NCBI RefSeq assembly: GCF_000317065.1
Contig: NC_019701.1
Coordinates: forward strand, 3,482,001 to 3,546,000
Direction: 5' to 3'
DNA: 64,000 bases
Source of the DNA: Pseudanabaena sp. PCC 7367
GTDB lineage: Bacteria; Cyanobacteriota; Cyanobacteriia; Pseudanabaenales; Pseudanabaenaceae
The notes under the pieces were generated by a model, which ran no database searches, was not told where the DNA came from, and saw nothing but the letters and a program-made list of their open reading frames with translations. Within the stretch, counting starts at the first letter, position 1. Every line of letters starts with the position of its first letter. Below are positions 1 to 13,998 of the stretch, one piece after another. Made by a program: the position numbers and the translations under genes.

Positions 1-3000
1 CGATCGCTTCAATTTGGCTACTATATTTGGCAACGGCAACAGTACCGATCGAGCGGGAGATAGATTTAAGAGCATGAGCGGCAAATCTCAAGGCAACGGG
101 ATCGTCCTGGTCGATTGCTTCATGAATTTCGGCTATATATTTGGGTGCGTCTTCTAGATACATTTGCACTATGTTAGGCAAAAACAATTGATCATCCCCG
201 GCGACCTCATTAATACTACTAATTACTTCTAAATCAAGGATTCTATAATTACTACCAGAATCTGGCTCTAAATGCTTTAAATTGGGAGCAGTTAGATCGT
301 TAGATGATTTGGTCGTATTAATACTGGTGTCAGAGGCTAAAAGCGTGGTTGTTGATAATTTTAATTCTTTCCTGACTGTTTTTTGAAATCGGTAGAGCGC
401 TTCAATAATTGCCTCTAAATATACGGGTTTACTAATATAATCGTTCATACCTGCATCCAGGCAGCGCTGACGATCGCCTTTAAGAGCATTGGCAGTCATC
501 GCAATGATCCAGGGATAGTCTTGTCGGCCAGTTTGCTGGCGCAGCGATCGAGTAGCCTCCAGGCCATCCATCTCCGGCATTTGCATATCCATAAATACCA
601 CATCATAGTGGAGCTGCTGCACCGTGGTTACTGCTTCAAGACCATTGGCAACTACATCAGCGCGATAGCCCAGGCGCTTAAACATATTCAGGGCGACCTT
701 TTGGTTGACCAGATTATCCTCTGCCAACAAAATCCGCAGCGGTAGGTCTGTGGCCAGATTTTGATAATTGTTGGTCAGTTTCGTTCTGAGGCTGACGGGG
801 CTAGAAATTTCTGGCCTGACTGCTTGGAGTAGCGCATTATAAAGCTGTGATTGCTTTACGGGCTTGCGCAGGAAATTAACGATCGGGTATTTTTGGCGAT
901 CGCTAGGACTGAGCAAATCACTGGCGGAGCTGAGAATAATAATTGGTAAATCCGCATAATGCTCGAGCTGAGCGATCGCTATGGCCAGACTCAGTCCATC
1001 CAGCCCAGGCATTTGCATATCTAAGACCGCCAAGTCAAATTCCGATCGTGGCGATTGTTTGAGGATGCTGAGCGCTTGATCGGGATCATTAAATGTTTGG
1101 GTCTGCATTTGCCAGAATTGCGCCTGGAGCCTGAGGATTTGGCAATTAGTGGCATTGTCATCCACAACTAGTAGCCTTTTCCCAATCAGAGAATGGGTTT
1201 GATGTGATAGCTTCTCTAGCTCATTATTGAGCACTTTGGCAGTGGTAATCGAGAAATAGAAGGTGGTACCGGGATGCTCTTGCTTCCGGTCATGGAGAAT
1301 GGGGCTATCCTGCCACAGCGATCGCCATGCATCTGTGGTTGGCGTGCCTGCCACTACACCATTACTCTCTACCCACATGTTGCCCCCCATCAGCCGACAG
1401 AGTTTTTGGCTAATTGCTAAACCAAGGCCAGTGCCGCCATATTTTCTCGTGATCGATGTGTCGGCCTGGGAAAAGGACTCAAACAATCGATTCATACTCT
1501 CTGGCGCAATGCCGATACCGGTGTCTTTAACTGCAAAGTGAATTTCATACTGTTCTGCGGTTAATTCGCGGGCAATGGCGCTGATGATGATCTCACCCTG
1601 CTCAGTGAACTTAATTGCGTTACCCAGCAGGTTAACCAATATCTGACGCAACCTAGTCACATCGCCTTTAATTACGCTTGGCACCTGGGTATCAACCCAC
1701 GTCGCTATTTCTAGTCCTTTATTAGCCACCTGGGCTGCCATCAGATCAACAGTGGCTTCAATGCAATCGAGCAGTGCAAATGGTTGTTCTTCTAGGGTAA
1801 GCTTACCGGATTCAATTTTAGAGAAGTCGAGAATATCATTAATAATCGTTAGCAGCGCATCGGCACTATTACGGATCGTTTCGGCAAAATCCCGTTGCTC
1901 AGGTGACAGCTGGGTATCCATCAAAAGACCCGACATGCCAATTACCGCATTCATTGGCGTGCGAATTTCATGACTCATATTGGCCAGGAATTCACTCTTG
2001 GCTTTATTGGCGGCCTCGGCTTCTTGTTTGGATAGGCGCAGAGCTTCTTCGGATAGTTTCCGATTAGTAACATCACGCACAATAATCAGCACTTCATTTT
2101 TGCCACTGACCACTACTCTGGCTTCTTCATACCTGACTTGGTCATTTATCTCCACTTCATATTCATAAATCTGGCGATCGCCGGTAGCCAAAGCCTGGTG
2201 AATATAATCAAGGCGTTGCATGGCCAGGTGGGGAGGCATAACCGCAAAAATATTCCCCAATGTCAGTTCACGACCTTGCTGCAATAGCTGAATTTCGCCA
2301 CCGGAGACTACGTCTAAGTAGTTGCCTTCGCCATCAATGCGCAATAGCAAGTCAGGAATCGCGCTAATTATGGCTCTTTGGGTGGCCTCGCTTTTACTCA
2401 GAGCCATTTCAGCCTGTTTGCGATCGCTGATGTCGCGTACCAGCACTAAAATTTCGTCGTTGCCAATCGGCGAAACCCTTACTTCTTCGTGCCTAAGCTG
2501 GCCATATTTCTCGAATGAATGCTCGTAAACCTGGAGGCTATTTGTACTCAGGGCAACTTCATAGCTTTTCAGCATGCGCGGTAAAATTTCCGGTGGCACC
2601 ACTTCGGCAATATTTGCTTCGATCGGCATAAATACGCCAGCCTTGGCATCCCTGGGCATAATACATTCCAAGCAAGTGCCGTCTTTTTTTAATCGCAGCA
2701 TTAAATCAGGAATCGCACCAACAATTGAACTGTTCTTGGCCTCACTGGCCTTGAGCGCAGTTTCAGCCTGTTTGCGATCGCTGATGTCGCGTACGATTTG
2801 TAAAATCTCGTTTTCGCCGGTGACCACAATGCGGCATTCTTCATAGTGAACAACGCCATCCACCTCAATTTCATATTCATAATACTGACGATTGCCACTG
2901 GCCAGGGCACGATTGACATAATGCATCCGCTGGGCAGCAATGTGAGTAGGCAAAATATCATAGATATTGCCCTTGGTGGGGCCATCGATGCCCTGATAGA

Positions 3001-4768
3001 TGGTGACAGAATTGCCACTGACAAAATCCAGGTAATTGCCATCGCTATCCATCCGAATCATCAAATCGGGAATCGCTGAGAGAATCGCCTCCTTAGTTTT
3101 CTCGCTTTCTTGCAGGGCTGCTTCAGCCTGTTTGCGATCGCTAATTTCAACTACCACGGAACCGACTGCCACTGGCTCGCCATCATTGCCAAAAATGGGG
3201 AAATAGGATTCTAGCCAATGGCGCTCTTGTGTCGATCGGCTGGGAACCCGACTAGACATTTCCAGATTGACAATCGGTTGGCCGGAATCAAATACACTCC
3301 GATAGCGAGCTTCGATCTCAGGGGCAATACTTGGCAACACCTGAGCCACCGTTTTACCAATTGAGCCAACCACAGAAACGCCATTGAGTTCTGCCATCGG
3401 TTCATTGATGGAAAGATAGCGGAGATTGCGATCTACAACTGCCATGCCAACCGGAGCCGTGGCAAAGAAGGCATCCATCTCTGCTTGTTTGACTTGGACT
3501 GCTTCTTGTAGGCGATCGGCCATGGCTGCAAATGCTTTGGCCATTTGCCCTAGTTCATCGTTGCGATCTAGCTCCAGTTTTTCATCCAAACTCCCTTCCG
3601 ACAAGCGTTTAGCTGATTTGCTCAGACGCAAAATCGGTGCCACGATCGAATTGGCTACCAATATGCTCCAGCCAATTGAAAGAATAAAAGCAAGGGAAGA
3701 TAGCCACAGGATATTGTGCAAATTGGCATCAATCAGGCCGGAAAAATCCGATTTTGGGGCGACGATGACAACTTCCCAATCAAGACCACGTTGATCGAAA
3801 TAGGTAAATGTGCGAGTGAAGTACCTATGATCATCCCACTCAAATTCAAGCATCTGTGCTGTATCTGCCACCATAGCTGAATCGGACATAATGAATTCAG
3901 AAGTTGCGGCAATGAGCTCGTTGCTACTATTCTGGCCTGGTAGTCGTTCTATCTTGCCGTCTTGCTCAACTAAAGATGGATCACCGTTGGAGGTTGCTAC
4001 TAGATCACCATTGCGATCGATAATAAATATCTGGCCATGGGTACTAATATCGATCGTCTGCAAAAAACTACTCAGCGCTTCCAGGCTGATGGCAGTTGAA
4101 GATAACCCGATTGCATTATTAGCTTGATCAACAATGGGCAAGGTAGCAGATAAATATAGCTTGAGCGGATCACTATAGGCATAAATTTCTGCCCAAACTG
4201 CACCTTCTGTGGCAGCAGTTGTACCCCCAAGTTGCTGAAAAGCTTCCCGCCGTTCTTGGATGAATTGAGGCGACTCGATCGGGCTCGATTTTGCCCCTAG
4301 CTGGTCAAGATAATAGGTGCGCAATGTAAAATTATTATTGCGATCGGCAAGGCTAATGCTGAGGCTGAAATCAGGAGCCCTTGACACCGAAATAAATTCG
4401 CCCTCAGTATTGGTAAAATCAGCATGCAAGCTAACACCTGCATAGAGCTTTAGCTGCCGCCACAAATGTTGTTGCCACAGGTCTAGATCCTCAGCCGTAA
4501 GCCAGCCCATTTGTACCGCATCATAATTTGCTTGATTAATGCGATGGGGAGTCTCTAAAAAAACTCTAAGTTTTTGCTCCACCAGATCGCCAGTTTCTCT
4601 GGTAAATTCACTGGCTAGTTCCTCAACGGCAGTCTGGCTGCTGTGATAGGAAAAATAGCCAATCAGCCCCACCGTGCCGATAACTTGTAGCACCAACGGG
4701 ACAATAATCATACTCCTGAGGCGAAGTTGCCCACCCCACTTAACTAGAGAGTTCTTTAGCGATCGCAT
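1..4768 (-). CDS. Giant hybrid sensor histidine kinase (Cache-HAMP-4xPAS-HisKA-HATPase-REC-REC-HPt), 3' end outside window
   Basis: I translated the minus strand from ATG 4768-4766; it stays open for about 1,589 codons and leaves the window at base 1, so the C-terminus is missing. Domain order by approximate residue: N-terminal membrane segment 20-40; extracytoplasmic Cache-like sensor region 45-340; second membrane segment 342-365; HAMP about 370-425; four PAS domains starting near 431, 558, 676 and 791; HisKA with SHEIRTPMN (His933); HATPase 1040-1155 with a GTGLGLAIS-type G box; receiver 1 with Asp1250; receiver 2 with Asp1394; HPt with AAHALKS (His1565). All phosphorelay residues are present, so it should run a complete His-Asp-(Asp)-His relay. 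The ligand is unknown. No clear Shine-Dalgarno precedes the start. PAS 2-4 are close copies of each other, each followed by an [10 protein letters not shown]-type linker. Confidence 0.93.
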   Translation of the reverse strand, partial: MRSLKNSLVKWGGQLRLRSMIIVPLVLQVIGTVGLIGYFSYHSSQTAVEELASEFTRETGDLVEQKLRVFLETPHRINQANYDAVQMGWLTAEDLDLWQQHLWRQLKLYAGVSLHADFTNTEGEFISVSRAPDFSLSISLADRNNNFTLRTYYLDQLGAKSSPIESPQFIQERREAFQQLGGTTAATEGAVWAEIYAYSDPLKLYLSATLPIVDQANNAIGLSSTAISLEALSSFLQTIDISTHGQIFIIDRNGDLVATSNGDPSLVEQDGKIERLPGQNSSNELIAATSEFIMSDSAMVADTAQMLEFEWDDHRYFTRTFTYFDQRGLDWEVVIVAPKSDFSGLIDANLHNILWLSSLAFILSIGWSILVANSIVAPILRLSKSAKRLSEGSLDEKLELDRNDELGQMAKAFAAMADRLQEAVQVKQAEMDAFFATAPVGMAVVDRNLRYLSINEPMAELNGVSVVGSIGKTVAQVLPSIAPEIEARYRSVFDSGQPIVNLEMSSRVPSRSTQERHWLESYFPIFGNDGEPVAVGSVVVEISDRKQAEAALQESEKTKEAILSAIPDLMIRMDSDGNYLDFVSGNSVTIYQGIDGPTKGNIYDILPTHIAAQRMHYVNRALASGNRQYYEYEIEVDGVVHYEECRIVVTGENEILQIVRDISDRKQAETALKASEAKNSSIVGAIPDLMLRLKKDGTCLECIMPRDAKAGVFMPIEANIAEVVPPEILPRMLKSYEVALSTNSLQVYEHSFEKYGQLRHEEVRVSPIGNDEILVLVRDISDRKQAEMALSKSEATQRAIISAIPDLLLRIDGEGNYLDVVSGGEIQLLQQGRELTLGNIFAVMPPHLAMQRLDYIHQALATGDRQIYEYEVEINDQVRYEEARVVVSGKNEVLIIVRDVTNRKLSEEALRLSKQEAEAANKAKSEFLANMSHEIRTPMNAVIGMSGLLMDTQLSPEQRDFAETIRNSADALLTIINDILDFSKIESGKLTLEEQPFALLDCIEATVDLMAAQVANKGLEIATWVDTQVPSVIKGDVTRLRQILVNLLGNAIKFTEQGEIIISAIARELTAEQYEIHFAVKDTGIGIAPESMNRLFESFSQADTSITRKYGGTGLGLAISQKLCRLMGGNMWVESNGVVAGTPTTDAWRSLWQDSPILHDRKQEHPGTTFYFSITTAKVLNNELEKLSHQTHSLIGKRLLVVDDNATNCQILRLQAQFWQMQTQTFNDPDQALSILKQSPRSEFDLAVLDMQMPGLDGLSLAIAIAQLEHYADLPIIILSSASDLLSPSDRQKYPIVNFLRKPVKQSQLYNALLQAVRPEISSPVSLRTKLTNNYQNLATDLPLRILLAEDNLVNQKVALNMFKRLGYRADVVANGLEAVTTVQQLHYDVVFMDMQMPEMDGLEATRSLRQQTGRQDYPWIIAMTANALKGDRQRCLDAGMNDYISKPVYLEAIIEALYRFQKTVRKELKLSTTTLLASDTSINTTKSSNDLTAPNLKHLEPDSGSNYRILDLEVISSINEVAGDDQLFLPNIVQMYLEDAPKYIAEIHEAIDQDDPVALRFAAHALKSISRSIGTVAVAKYSSQIEAI

Positions 4769-7373
<2,605 letters not shown>

Positions 7374-7589
7374 CCAAAGTCTACAAATGCTTATTTTTGA
7401 TTTCCAATTCAAGCTAAGTAATTACACCAGACTCGAAGCAGACTCTATTTAAAAGTATCAATAATCATCAAGTGGCGATCGTTATGCCTAACTGGTAAGC
7501 GATCGCTCTATATCAATCCTTTTATATCAATTCTTGGTAGTCCACCAGAAGTAAGGATAATAGTATAGAAGATACCAAAATTCCCTCTC

Positions 7590-8311
7590 ATGGATACATC
7601 AGAGCTAACTTGTCCAAAATGCAATTCATCTAAAATAGTCAAAAATGGCAGAATCCATAATGGCAAACAGAACTACAAGTGCAAGCATTGCGATCGGCAG
7701 TTTGTGGCCAATTGCGAGAAGAAATATATTTCTAGCGAGACTAAAGCGTTAATCGACAAACTTCTGCTAGAGCGAGTTTCACTGGCTGGAATTGCTAGAG
7801 TTGCAGATGTATCAGAAACATGGCTACAGCAATATGTTAATCAAAAATATGTCCAGGTGCCTCAACAAGTGCAGGTTCAGGACAAAAAAAGGGGTGCTTA
7901 ACACTCCAGCTTGATGAAATGTGGTCATTTGTAGAAAAGAAACAAGCCAAAGTTTGGATTTGGTTAGCCATAGATGTTGATACCAGAGAGATAGTAGGAA
8001 TGCATATCGGTTCGAGAGATGAAGATGGTGCTAAAGGATTATGGCAGTCTTTACCGCCAGTTTATCGACAATGTGCGGTTTGCTACACTGATTTTTGGCG
8101 TGCCTATGCTCAGGTAATTCCGAGCAAGCGCCATCAACCAGTTGGCAAAGGTTCAGGCTTAACTAATAGAATTGAGCGATTCAATTGCACACTTAGACAG
8201 AGAGCATCTAGGCTGGTTCGTAAAACTCTTTCTTTCTCAAAAAAGTTAGCTAACCATATTGGTGCACTCTGGCTTTTTATTCACTATTACAATTCATCCT
8301 TACTTGTTTAG
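7590..8311 (+). CDS. IS1-family transposase, InsA-InsB fused by -1 programmed frameshift
   Basis: The upstream frame (7590-7901, 103 aa) has an N-terminal zinc ribbon with CPKC and CKHC pairs followed by a helix-turn-helix region. This is the DNA-binding InsA part. The downstream frame (usable ATG at 7919, ends 8311) carries the DDE nuclease core: LDEMWSFV, then YTDFWRAY, then NRIERFN. The frames overlap at a run of seven A at 7884-7890. A -1 slip there reads on as KKKGCLTLQLDEMW, restoring the catalytic LQLDE segment that lies before the ATG at 7919. This matches the known IS1 strategy. Both frames look intact, so the element may be active. Confidence 0.93.
7884..7890 (+). other. -1 ribosomal frameshift site (A7 run)
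   Basis: Seven A residues followed by GGGG occur where the InsA frame overlaps the InsB frame, 9 nt before the InsA stop TAA at 7899. A -1 slip on AAA-AAA gives a continuous transposase. IS1-family elements are known to use A-rich slippery heptamers here. Confidence 0.8.
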
Positions 8312-8511
8312 CACTACCCAATTCTTGGATTGTTATTGATCATCTAGATACCCTAATCACTTAGTCAGAATTACTTAGTCAGAAAATGTTCTTGATCGAA
8401 TTGACCATGATTAATGAGCGTAGCTAAGTAGATCTCTGGTTTTGGTGATCATCGGTTGTTAGTTAATTAGTAGCAAAGGAGAAATTATTTTATTACTTCT
8501 TTTGCTGACTT

Positions 8512-9123
8512 TTACTGATCAGCTAAATTATTAAATAACTGCTGACAACGCTGCACACTGCCCTGAGCATAGGTATTATCCTGTCGGGCGATCGCCACAA
8601 AACTGGATAGGTCAAACTGCATCGGCATCAGGTCTTGTTTACTCAGCCGACTAAGATCACCAGTCACAATGCTTTCACCCACAATTACCTTGCCCACAAT
8701 CCTGCCCCGAAAACAGGCCGTGCTCCCAGAGTTGGCGATAAAACGTTCCCCCACCACCTGATTATCCTGCTTCAGGAAAGCATAGATTTCAGCACCAGCC
8801 AGATGAATATCAGGATGTTGATTTGGGGTGGGCGATCGTGAAGATAGAAAATGCTCCCCATTGGCCAGTTGGCTAGAATTATTACTCACTAAAACAGGAT
8901 GCCATAACAACTTTTGCCAGTGTAGCCAATCTTGCTGGTTCTGAATTAACTTGGTTGGAGATTTCTGGTTGAAGCTAAACCCAGACCGCTGGTTATTGAT
9001 TGTCTGATTATTGAGCCTCAGCGCGGCCACAGATTCGCTGGCGAATAAGAGAACTATAGCGATCGCTAATCCTAAGCTTGTATTGCATCGCTTGGCAGGT
9101 GCGCTGTTTTCGTCTCTTTTCAT
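8512..9123 (-). CDS. Hypothetical secreted protein
   Basis: I do not recognise the family. From the ATG at 9123 the product is 203 aa and starts MKRDENSAPAKR followed by a hydrophobic stretch (LGLAIAIVLLFA) and an A-x-A-like site, a good signal peptide. The mature part has a polar N-terminal half and a C-terminal half with two cysteines (in STACFRGR and QRCQQLF) that could form a disulfide. An in-frame ATG at 9147 would add eight residues and bury the signal peptide's basic start, so I prefer 9123. Neither start has a strong ribosome binding site. It stands alone, just downstream of the IS1 element. Function unknown. Confidence 0.7.
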   Translation of the reverse strand: MKRDENSAPAKRCNTSLGLAIAIVLLFASESVAALRLNNQTINNQRSGFSFNQKSPTKLIQNQQDWLHWQKLLWHPVLVSNNSSQLANGEHFLSSRSPTPNQHPDIHLAGAEIYAFLKQDNQVVGERFIANSGSTACFRGRIVGKVIVGESIVTGDLSRLSKQDLMPMQFDLSSFVAIARQDNTYAQGSVQRCQQLFNNLADQ

Positions 9124-9610
9124 GCACCCACTACTAGTCCACCACATAGGATTTGATGGTCAACTGACGCTCTAGACATCTGTCTTGCTCGATCGAAAGC
9201 CATCATAATTACCGTGGTAGCAAACTTTGCCTCAAACCATCATGAGAGCAATATCATATCGCTTTGTAAGGTTATGTCTAACTCTACCAACTAATAGATA
9301 GATATTTCTACTCTACTTTCAATGCAATAATAGCTGAGCATGGGCTGCTTATTTAATTGTTTAGCTTTAGTTATCTAGCATTTTCTCTCAAACCCATTCT
9401 TCTTAAACTTGTTCTTAAACCTGTTCAGATCCTGCTATATTTTCCTACCATGGACTGAGAAAAGCTCAGCATTTTTGGAGATACACCTTACCTCTACCCA
9501 TATGTCATAATCGTGGCAAGAGACAACAAAAATACGGTTTAAAATATAAATAAGGCCGTACCACAGCTTTGAAAGAAATATAACGATCGATCGAATTGCC
9601 AGTAAACCAA
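9124..9610. other. Intergenic region, divergent promoters expected
   Basis: These 487 bp lie between the divergent secreted-protein gene and the HisKA_2 kinase. The sequence is AT-rich. I saw no gene, hairpin terminator or repeat that I can support. Confidence 0.5.
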
Positions 9611-10900
9611 ATGTCAATCAATACCTTCTTTGAGCTATCAGAGGATCTAATGTGTGTCTGCGATCTGGCTGGTGGTATTGTGGCAGCAAACCAAGCCTGG
9701 CATAAATATCTTGCATGGGACATTGATGATTTAAAATCGCAACCCTGGCTTGCTCTGGTTCACCCCCAGGATCTTACTATTGCTAAAAAGGGATGGTCAG
9801 AGCTAGTCGATCGCTCCACTCGACCAGCACAAGGGCACATTGGTTCTGGTTTAAAACGTCTAGATTATACAAATTCAAATCATCAAAATAGTTTAATTAA
9901 ATTCTCGCCGATCGATCCGCCCTCAGAGAACCAACAAACTAAGCAAATAAGTCGCTTTCAAGTGCATATGCACAGCCAAAGCGGGGAATCGGTTCTGGTG
10001 CAGTGGCGCTTTTCGATCGCCCCAGATCACACAGTTTGCGGGCTGGGTGAGATAATTGATGCCTCGCTCCTACCAGCCCAAAACCCAGACCTGGATATGG
10101 CTCAAGCCGATCAGATTCCTGGCTACTCTAACAATGGTGCAAATTGCTTTGCTAGTAATGGCGGCCCGCTTGATCTAGACGATGAACTGACCGTCAATAA
10201 CGTCAATAAACATAATCCCAATCGCCAATCGCACCAGCCGATCATAGCGAATCATCCTGAAAATCATCCCGATCGGCAGCTAGAGGCAGAGTTAAAAGAA
10301 AAAGAACTACTACTGCGCGAGATTCACCATCGGATTAAAAATAACCTGCAAGTAATCTCTAGCCTGCTCGATCTCCAGGCGCAACGCATCAAAACCCCAG
10401 AGATCGTGGTGATGTTCCAAGAAAGTCAGCACCGCATCCGCACAATGGCTCTGATTCATGAGCGTTTATGTCAATCCAGTGAATTTAGTCAGATCGACAT
10501 TGAACAATATATTCAAAGCTTGATGGATTATTTGCAGCGTTCCTACGTCGATCAACTGGCCAAAATTAAAATCCATCTCCACACCCAGCCAACCTACCTG
10601 GATGTCGATCGGGCAATCCCCTGTGGCTTGATTGTAAATGAGTTGATTACCAATAGTTTTAAACATGCCTTTCCTGACGATCAATCTGGCAATATCAAAA
10701 TTGAGCTAGAGCCCAGTCAAGAGCAAGTGATTTTAAAGATTAGTAATGACGGTGTGCCCTTCCCAGGGGACTTTAATATTAGTGGTTTCCAAACCCTGGG
10801 TTTGCAACTGGTGAATGTGCTGGTGCAGCAACTCGACGGCTCGATCGAGCTAGAGCCTAGTAATGGCACTCAATTTACAATCAAATTTCCAGTTACTTGA
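9611..10900 (+). CDS. PAS-domain sensor histidine kinase of the HisKA_2 type
   Basis: The 429-residue soluble kinase starts with a PAS domain (about residues 5-65, then continuing around 115-155), then a low-complexity Asn/Pro-rich linker (160-225). The HisKA_2 helix bundle follows, with [12 protein letters not shown] (His pair 239-240), and a HATPase_c domain with N box [11 protein letters not shown] and a G-rich [10 protein letters not shown] segment. HisKA_2 kinases autophosphorylate on the conserved His and pass phosphate to a response regulator. None is adjacent here, so it is an orphan. I chose ATG 9611; a TTG at 9596 would add five residues. No membrane segment is present, so it senses a cytoplasmic signal. 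Confidence 0.9.
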   Translation: MSINTFFELSEDLMCVCDLAGGIVAANQAWHKYLAWDIDDLKSQPWLALVHPQDLTIAKKGWSELVDRSTRPAQGHIGSGLKRLDYTNSNHQNSLIKFSPIDPPSENQQTKQISRFQVHMHSQSGESVLVQWRFSIAPDHTVCGLGEIIDASLLPAQNPDLDMAQADQIPGYSNNGANCFASNGGPLDLDDELTVNNVNKHNPNRQSHQPIIANHPENHPDRQLEAELKEKELLLREIHHRIKNNLQVISSLLDLQAQRIKTPEIVVMFQESQHRIRTMALIHERLCQSSEFSQIDIEQYIQSLMDYLQRSYVDQLAKIKIHLHTQPTYLDVDRAIPCGLIVNELITNSFKHAFPDDQSGNIKIELEPSQEQVILKISNDGVPFPGDFNISGFQTLGLQLVNVLVQQLDGSIELEPSNGTQFTIKFPVT

Positions 10901-11047
10901 TTGTGAGAATCCTGCTTAAGATGTAAAGCTTTGTTAAGATAGCGGCTAAGATAGTCATAGAGCCAGAAATAGCTGCGATCGCTCAATCCAGACAAAAATC
11001 AAAGCATGATCATAAAAACGGATATATAAAATATATAAAACTAAACA

Positions 11048-12238
11048 ATGAGAATTATTTTAATGACTGGCAAGGGTGGTGTAGGCAAAACCTCGATCGC
11101 TGCTGCCACTGGCCTGCGTTGTGCCGAACTAGGTTACAAAACCCTGGTATTGAGTACCGACCCGGCTCACTCCCTGGCCGATAGCTTTGATATGGAGCTG
11201 AGCCACGAACCCAGGGAAGTGATCGACAACCTGTGGGGAGCAGAGCTGGACGCATTGCGCGAACTGGAAGGCAATTGGGGCGCAGTTAAACGCTACATCA
11301 GTGAAGTGCTTCAGGCCAGAGGTCTAGAGGGGGTACAGGCAGAAGAATTGGCGATCTTGCCGGGGATGGATGAAATCTTTGGCCTGGTCAGGGTTAAGCG
11401 CCATTACGATGAGCAAACCTATGATGTGCTGATCATTGACTCCGCACCAACTGGTACCGCTTTGCGATTGCTCTCTTTGCCTGAGGTTGCTGGTTGGTAC
11501 ATGCGCCGCTTCTATAAGCCTTTGCAAGGGATGGCGCAAGCCCTTAGCCCCGTGTTCCAGCCCATCTTTAAGCGGGTAGCTGGTTTCTCTTTGCCAGGCA
11601 CTGAGGTAATGGATGCCCCCTACGAGTTCTATGAGCAATTAGAAGCATTAGAAAAAGTTTTAACCGACAACACGGTTACTACGGTGCGATTGGTGACCAA
11701 TCCCGAAAAGATGGTAATCAAAGAATCATTACGTGCCCATGCCTATTTGAGTCTCTATAATGTGGCGACCGATCTGGTGGTGGCCAATCGAATTATTCCT
11801 GATCAAGTTCAAGACCCTTTTTTCCAGGAGTGGAAATCAGCGCAACAGAAATATAAACAAGAGATCCATGATGATTTTCATCCTTTACCAGTCAAAGAAA
11901 TTCCGCTCTATTCCAAAGAAATGTGCGGCCTGGAAGCCCTGCATCGCCTGAAAGATAGTCTTTGTGGTGATGAAGATCCCACTCAGGTCTATTACAAAGA
12001 AAATACAATCCGCGTGGTTGAGGAAAATAACCAATATCGCTTGGATTTATATTTACCTGGCATTCCCAAGGAGCAGATTGAACTTACCAAAACTGGTGAT
12101 GAATTGAATGTGCGGATTGGCAATCACCGTCGCAATCTGGTTCTACCTCAGGCTTTGTCGCTGCTGCAACCATGTGGCGCTAAGATGGAGGATGATTATC
12201 TTAAAATCAGGTTCTCGGAACCAGCTAAGGTGAGCTAG
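11048..12238 (+). CDS. ArsA/Get3-family ATPase with C-terminal Hsp20-like domain
   Basis: The 396-residue protein has an N-terminal deviant Walker [10 protein letters not shown] (residues 8-16), a switch-like [12 protein letters not shown] segment and a second-motif [12 protein letters not shown] segment, all diagnostic of the ArsA/TRC40/Get3 clade of SIMIBI ATPases. Residues about 317-390 form an Hsp20/alpha-crystallin-like fold ([23 protein letters not shown]), as described for phototroph ArsA-HSP20 proteins. There is a single ATPase domain, unlike duplicated bacterial ArsA. I see no Get3 CxxC zinc motif. No arsenic genes are nearby, so a chaperone or membrane-protein targeting role is more likely than arsenite efflux, but this is inference. 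Start ATG is unambiguous. Confidence 0.92.
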   Translation: MRIILMTGKGGVGKTSIAAATGLRCAELGYKTLVLSTDPAHSLADSFDMELSHEPREVIDNLWGAELDALRELEGNWGAVKRYISEVLQARGLEGVQAEELAILPGMDEIFGLVRVKRHYDEQTYDVLIIDSAPTGTALRLLSLPEVAGWYMRRFYKPLQGMAQALSPVFQPIFKRVAGFSLPGTEVMDAPYEFYEQLEALEKVLTDNTVTTVRLVTNPEKMVIKESLRAHAYLSLYNVATDLVVANRIIPDQVQDPFFQEWKSAQQKYKQEIHDDFHPLPVKEIPLYSKEMCGLEALHRLKDSLCGDEDPTQVYYKENTIRVVEENNQYRLDLYLPGIPKEQIELTKTGDELNVRIGNHRRNLVLPQALSLLQPCGAKMEDDYLKIRFSEPAKVS

Positions 12239-12282
12239 TAGTTATTCAAGGTAGTCGCAATCATATAGTAAACCTGGGGCTA

Positions 12283-12314
12283 AACCCGATTTGCTGGGCT
12301 GGGTTGCTTTTTTT
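12283..12314 (+). terminator. Possible intrinsic terminator after the ArsA/Get3 gene
   Basis: AACCC (12283-12287) can pair with GGGTT (12301-12305), followed closely by a run of seven T. The stem is short and the loop is 13 nt, so the call is tentative. It lies 45 bp after the stop codon. Confidence 0.4.
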
Positions 12315-12460
12315 AACAACATTTACGATCGCTAGTTGTCTAGTAACTTAGGCGATCGAGATTTGCTAGTATTTTGGGTAATCTTAGAAGCAAGGCTTTA
12401 GCTCATATCAGTAGTGATGTAAGTGATGTAAAAGTTAAGATTAATTCAGCACAGGCTTAT

Positions 12461-13834
12461 ATGGCGCAGGAGTTTTATCAACGGGGCTTAGAAAAATTGC
12501 AGCAAGGCGATCGCGTCGGTGCGATCAGCGAATTTGAGCAAGCTTTACAGGCTAGCCCTGATCCCCTTCTGGCGATCAAAGTCTATTATCAGAGGGGCTT
12601 AGCCCATTTTGATTCCGGTAGCCTGGATGCGGCGATCGCTGACTATGGTCAAGCAATTAAGCTAGAGCCCGAAGTAGATACGGCAGCCAGAATTAATCTT
12701 GCTCTGGCTCTGGCTCATATTACGGCCAAGGCTCCAGAACAGGCGATCGCGGCAGCTAAAGCGGCGGTGCAACTAAAACCAGGCAACCCCCATGCCTGGC
12801 GGATTCTGGCCAGGGCAGGCCAACAGGCGCAACAATTGGCCGAGGCGATCGCTAACTATAAGCAGGCGGCAAAGTTTTTTTTGCAGCAGGGAAATCAAAG
12901 CGCCAGTGGCGAATGTGTGGATGCTGCCTACAAATTGCAAGTAAGCCTGAATCAGGTGACTGAGGCTGCTACCCAAGCCCGTAAAGTTGCCCAAATGCAG
13001 GATCTTCAATCCCAACTGGCACAAAGTAATGCTTTCTTTACCCAGATTTTGACCAAAATAAGCGCCGGCAAGTACCAGCAGGTGCTAGCTGATCTCAATT
13101 GGTTACTGCGAGCAGATGCCAGAGATGCCAAAGCCTATGCGATGCGGGGTGTGGTCTATAGCAAGCTGGGTAACTATCAGCAAGCCTTGCAGGATTTAAA
13201 TCAAGCAGTCTATTTGGATGGTAAGGATGTTCAAATCAAAATTAGCCGTGCTGTGGTGCGGACTGAGCTTGGCGATGCGATGGGGGCGATCGCTGACTTT
13301 AGTGAGATCCTGAAAACTAATCCGAATCTAGCCAGTGCCTATGCTGGCAGGGGGCTAGCCTATTTCAAGCTGCCCAACTACCGCCAGGCGATCGAAGATT
13401 ATTCACGGGCATTACAGCTCAAGCCCAATGATGCCGAAATTTATAGCGATCGGGCTGTGGCCAGGGTCAAGTTCGAAGATTTTGAAGGGGCATTGCAAGA
13501 CTATCAAAAGGCGGCCAGCTTATTGTTTGAGCAAACTAACTACAATCAACCCAACCTGACCAGTAACGATCGCAGCCGTAAGTATCAAGTCGTGTTGGCT
13601 AAAATCAAGCAACTCCAAAATGACCTTGCCGATCGCCAAAGATTTAAAGCTGCCCAACTCCATGAACCCAGCGATCAACCTAGCCTGGAACTGCAACAGC
13701 ATTTACTTCGCCTGGTTGGTGGTAATCAAGAAATGGCAATGCGGTTAATTACCCTATCTAAATTGCAGTATCCTGGTATGACTGAGGTTTGGTATTGGAA
13801 GAAGGTGATCTTTGACCTGGGTAGCGAGCTTTAG
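12461..13834 (+). CDS. Tetratricopeptide-repeat protein
   Basis: The 457-residue protein is built of about seven TPR units in two blocks (residues about 5-120 and 225-370) joined by an alanine/glutamine-rich helical linker. Typical units read YYQRGLAHFDSGSLDAAIAD and AYAGRGLAYFKLPNYRQAIE. It has no signal peptide or membrane segment. TPR arrays mediate protein-protein contacts; the partner is unknown. I chose ATG 12461, in front of AQEFYQRGLEKL. A TTG at 12374 would extend the frame by 29 residues of low-similarity sequence. The C-terminal 60 residues after the repeats (LQQHLLRLVGG) form a separate small domain that I do not recognise. Confidence 0.82.
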   Translation: MAQEFYQRGLEKLQQGDRVGAISEFEQALQASPDPLLAIKVYYQRGLAHFDSGSLDAAIADYGQAIKLEPEVDTAARINLALALAHITAKAPEQAIAAAKAAVQLKPGNPHAWRILARAGQQAQQLAEAIANYKQAAKFFLQQGNQSASGECVDAAYKLQVSLNQVTEAATQARKVAQMQDLQSQLAQSNAFFTQILTKISAGKYQQVLADLNWLLRADARDAKAYAMRGVVYSKLGNYQQALQDLNQAVYLDGKDVQIKISRAVVRTELGDAMGAIADFSEILKTNPNLASAYAGRGLAYFKLPNYRQAIEDYSRALQLKPNDAEIYSDRAVARVKFEDFEGALQDYQKAASLLFEQTNYNQPNLTSNDRSRKYQVVLAKIKQLQNDLADRQRFKAAQLHEPSDQPSLELQQHLLRLVGGNQEMAMRLITLSKLQYPGMTEVWYWKKVIFDLGSEL

Positions 13835-13998
13835 ACTCATGCGGCCACATATTATTAACTTAATTGTTAATTGAATTGTTTCAATTTACGCCTCACCGAT
13901 CGCCATACCAAACATTAGGAACCATACTAAACATTAAGAATAAGATAAAGGCTCTTTAGCCAGCAGGCATAGGGGGATTAGATGGATAATCTAGCATT

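Larger units (their letters stand above)
7536..8318 (+). mobile_element. Complete IS1-family insertion sequence (783 bp)
   Basis: The element starts GGTAGTCCACCAGAAGTAAG and its far end, read in reverse complement, starts GGTAGTGCTAAACAAGTAAG. The two ends share GGTAGT and AAGTAAGGAT. Two overlapping frames encode InsA-like and InsB-like parts joined by a -1 frameshift. The transposase stop codon lies inside the right inverted repeat. A perfect 8-bp duplication flanks it and GCGATCGC is absent inside, in contrast to the host genes. It sits in the gap after pgm and interrupts no recognisable gene. Confidence 0.95.
7528..8326. repeat. 8-bp target site duplication flanking the IS1-family element
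   Basis: CAATTCTT occurs immediately outside both ends of the element, at 7528-7535 and 8319-8326. An 8-9 bp duplication is the known signature of IS1-family transposition. The perfect match suggests fairly recent insertion. Confidence 0.93.
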
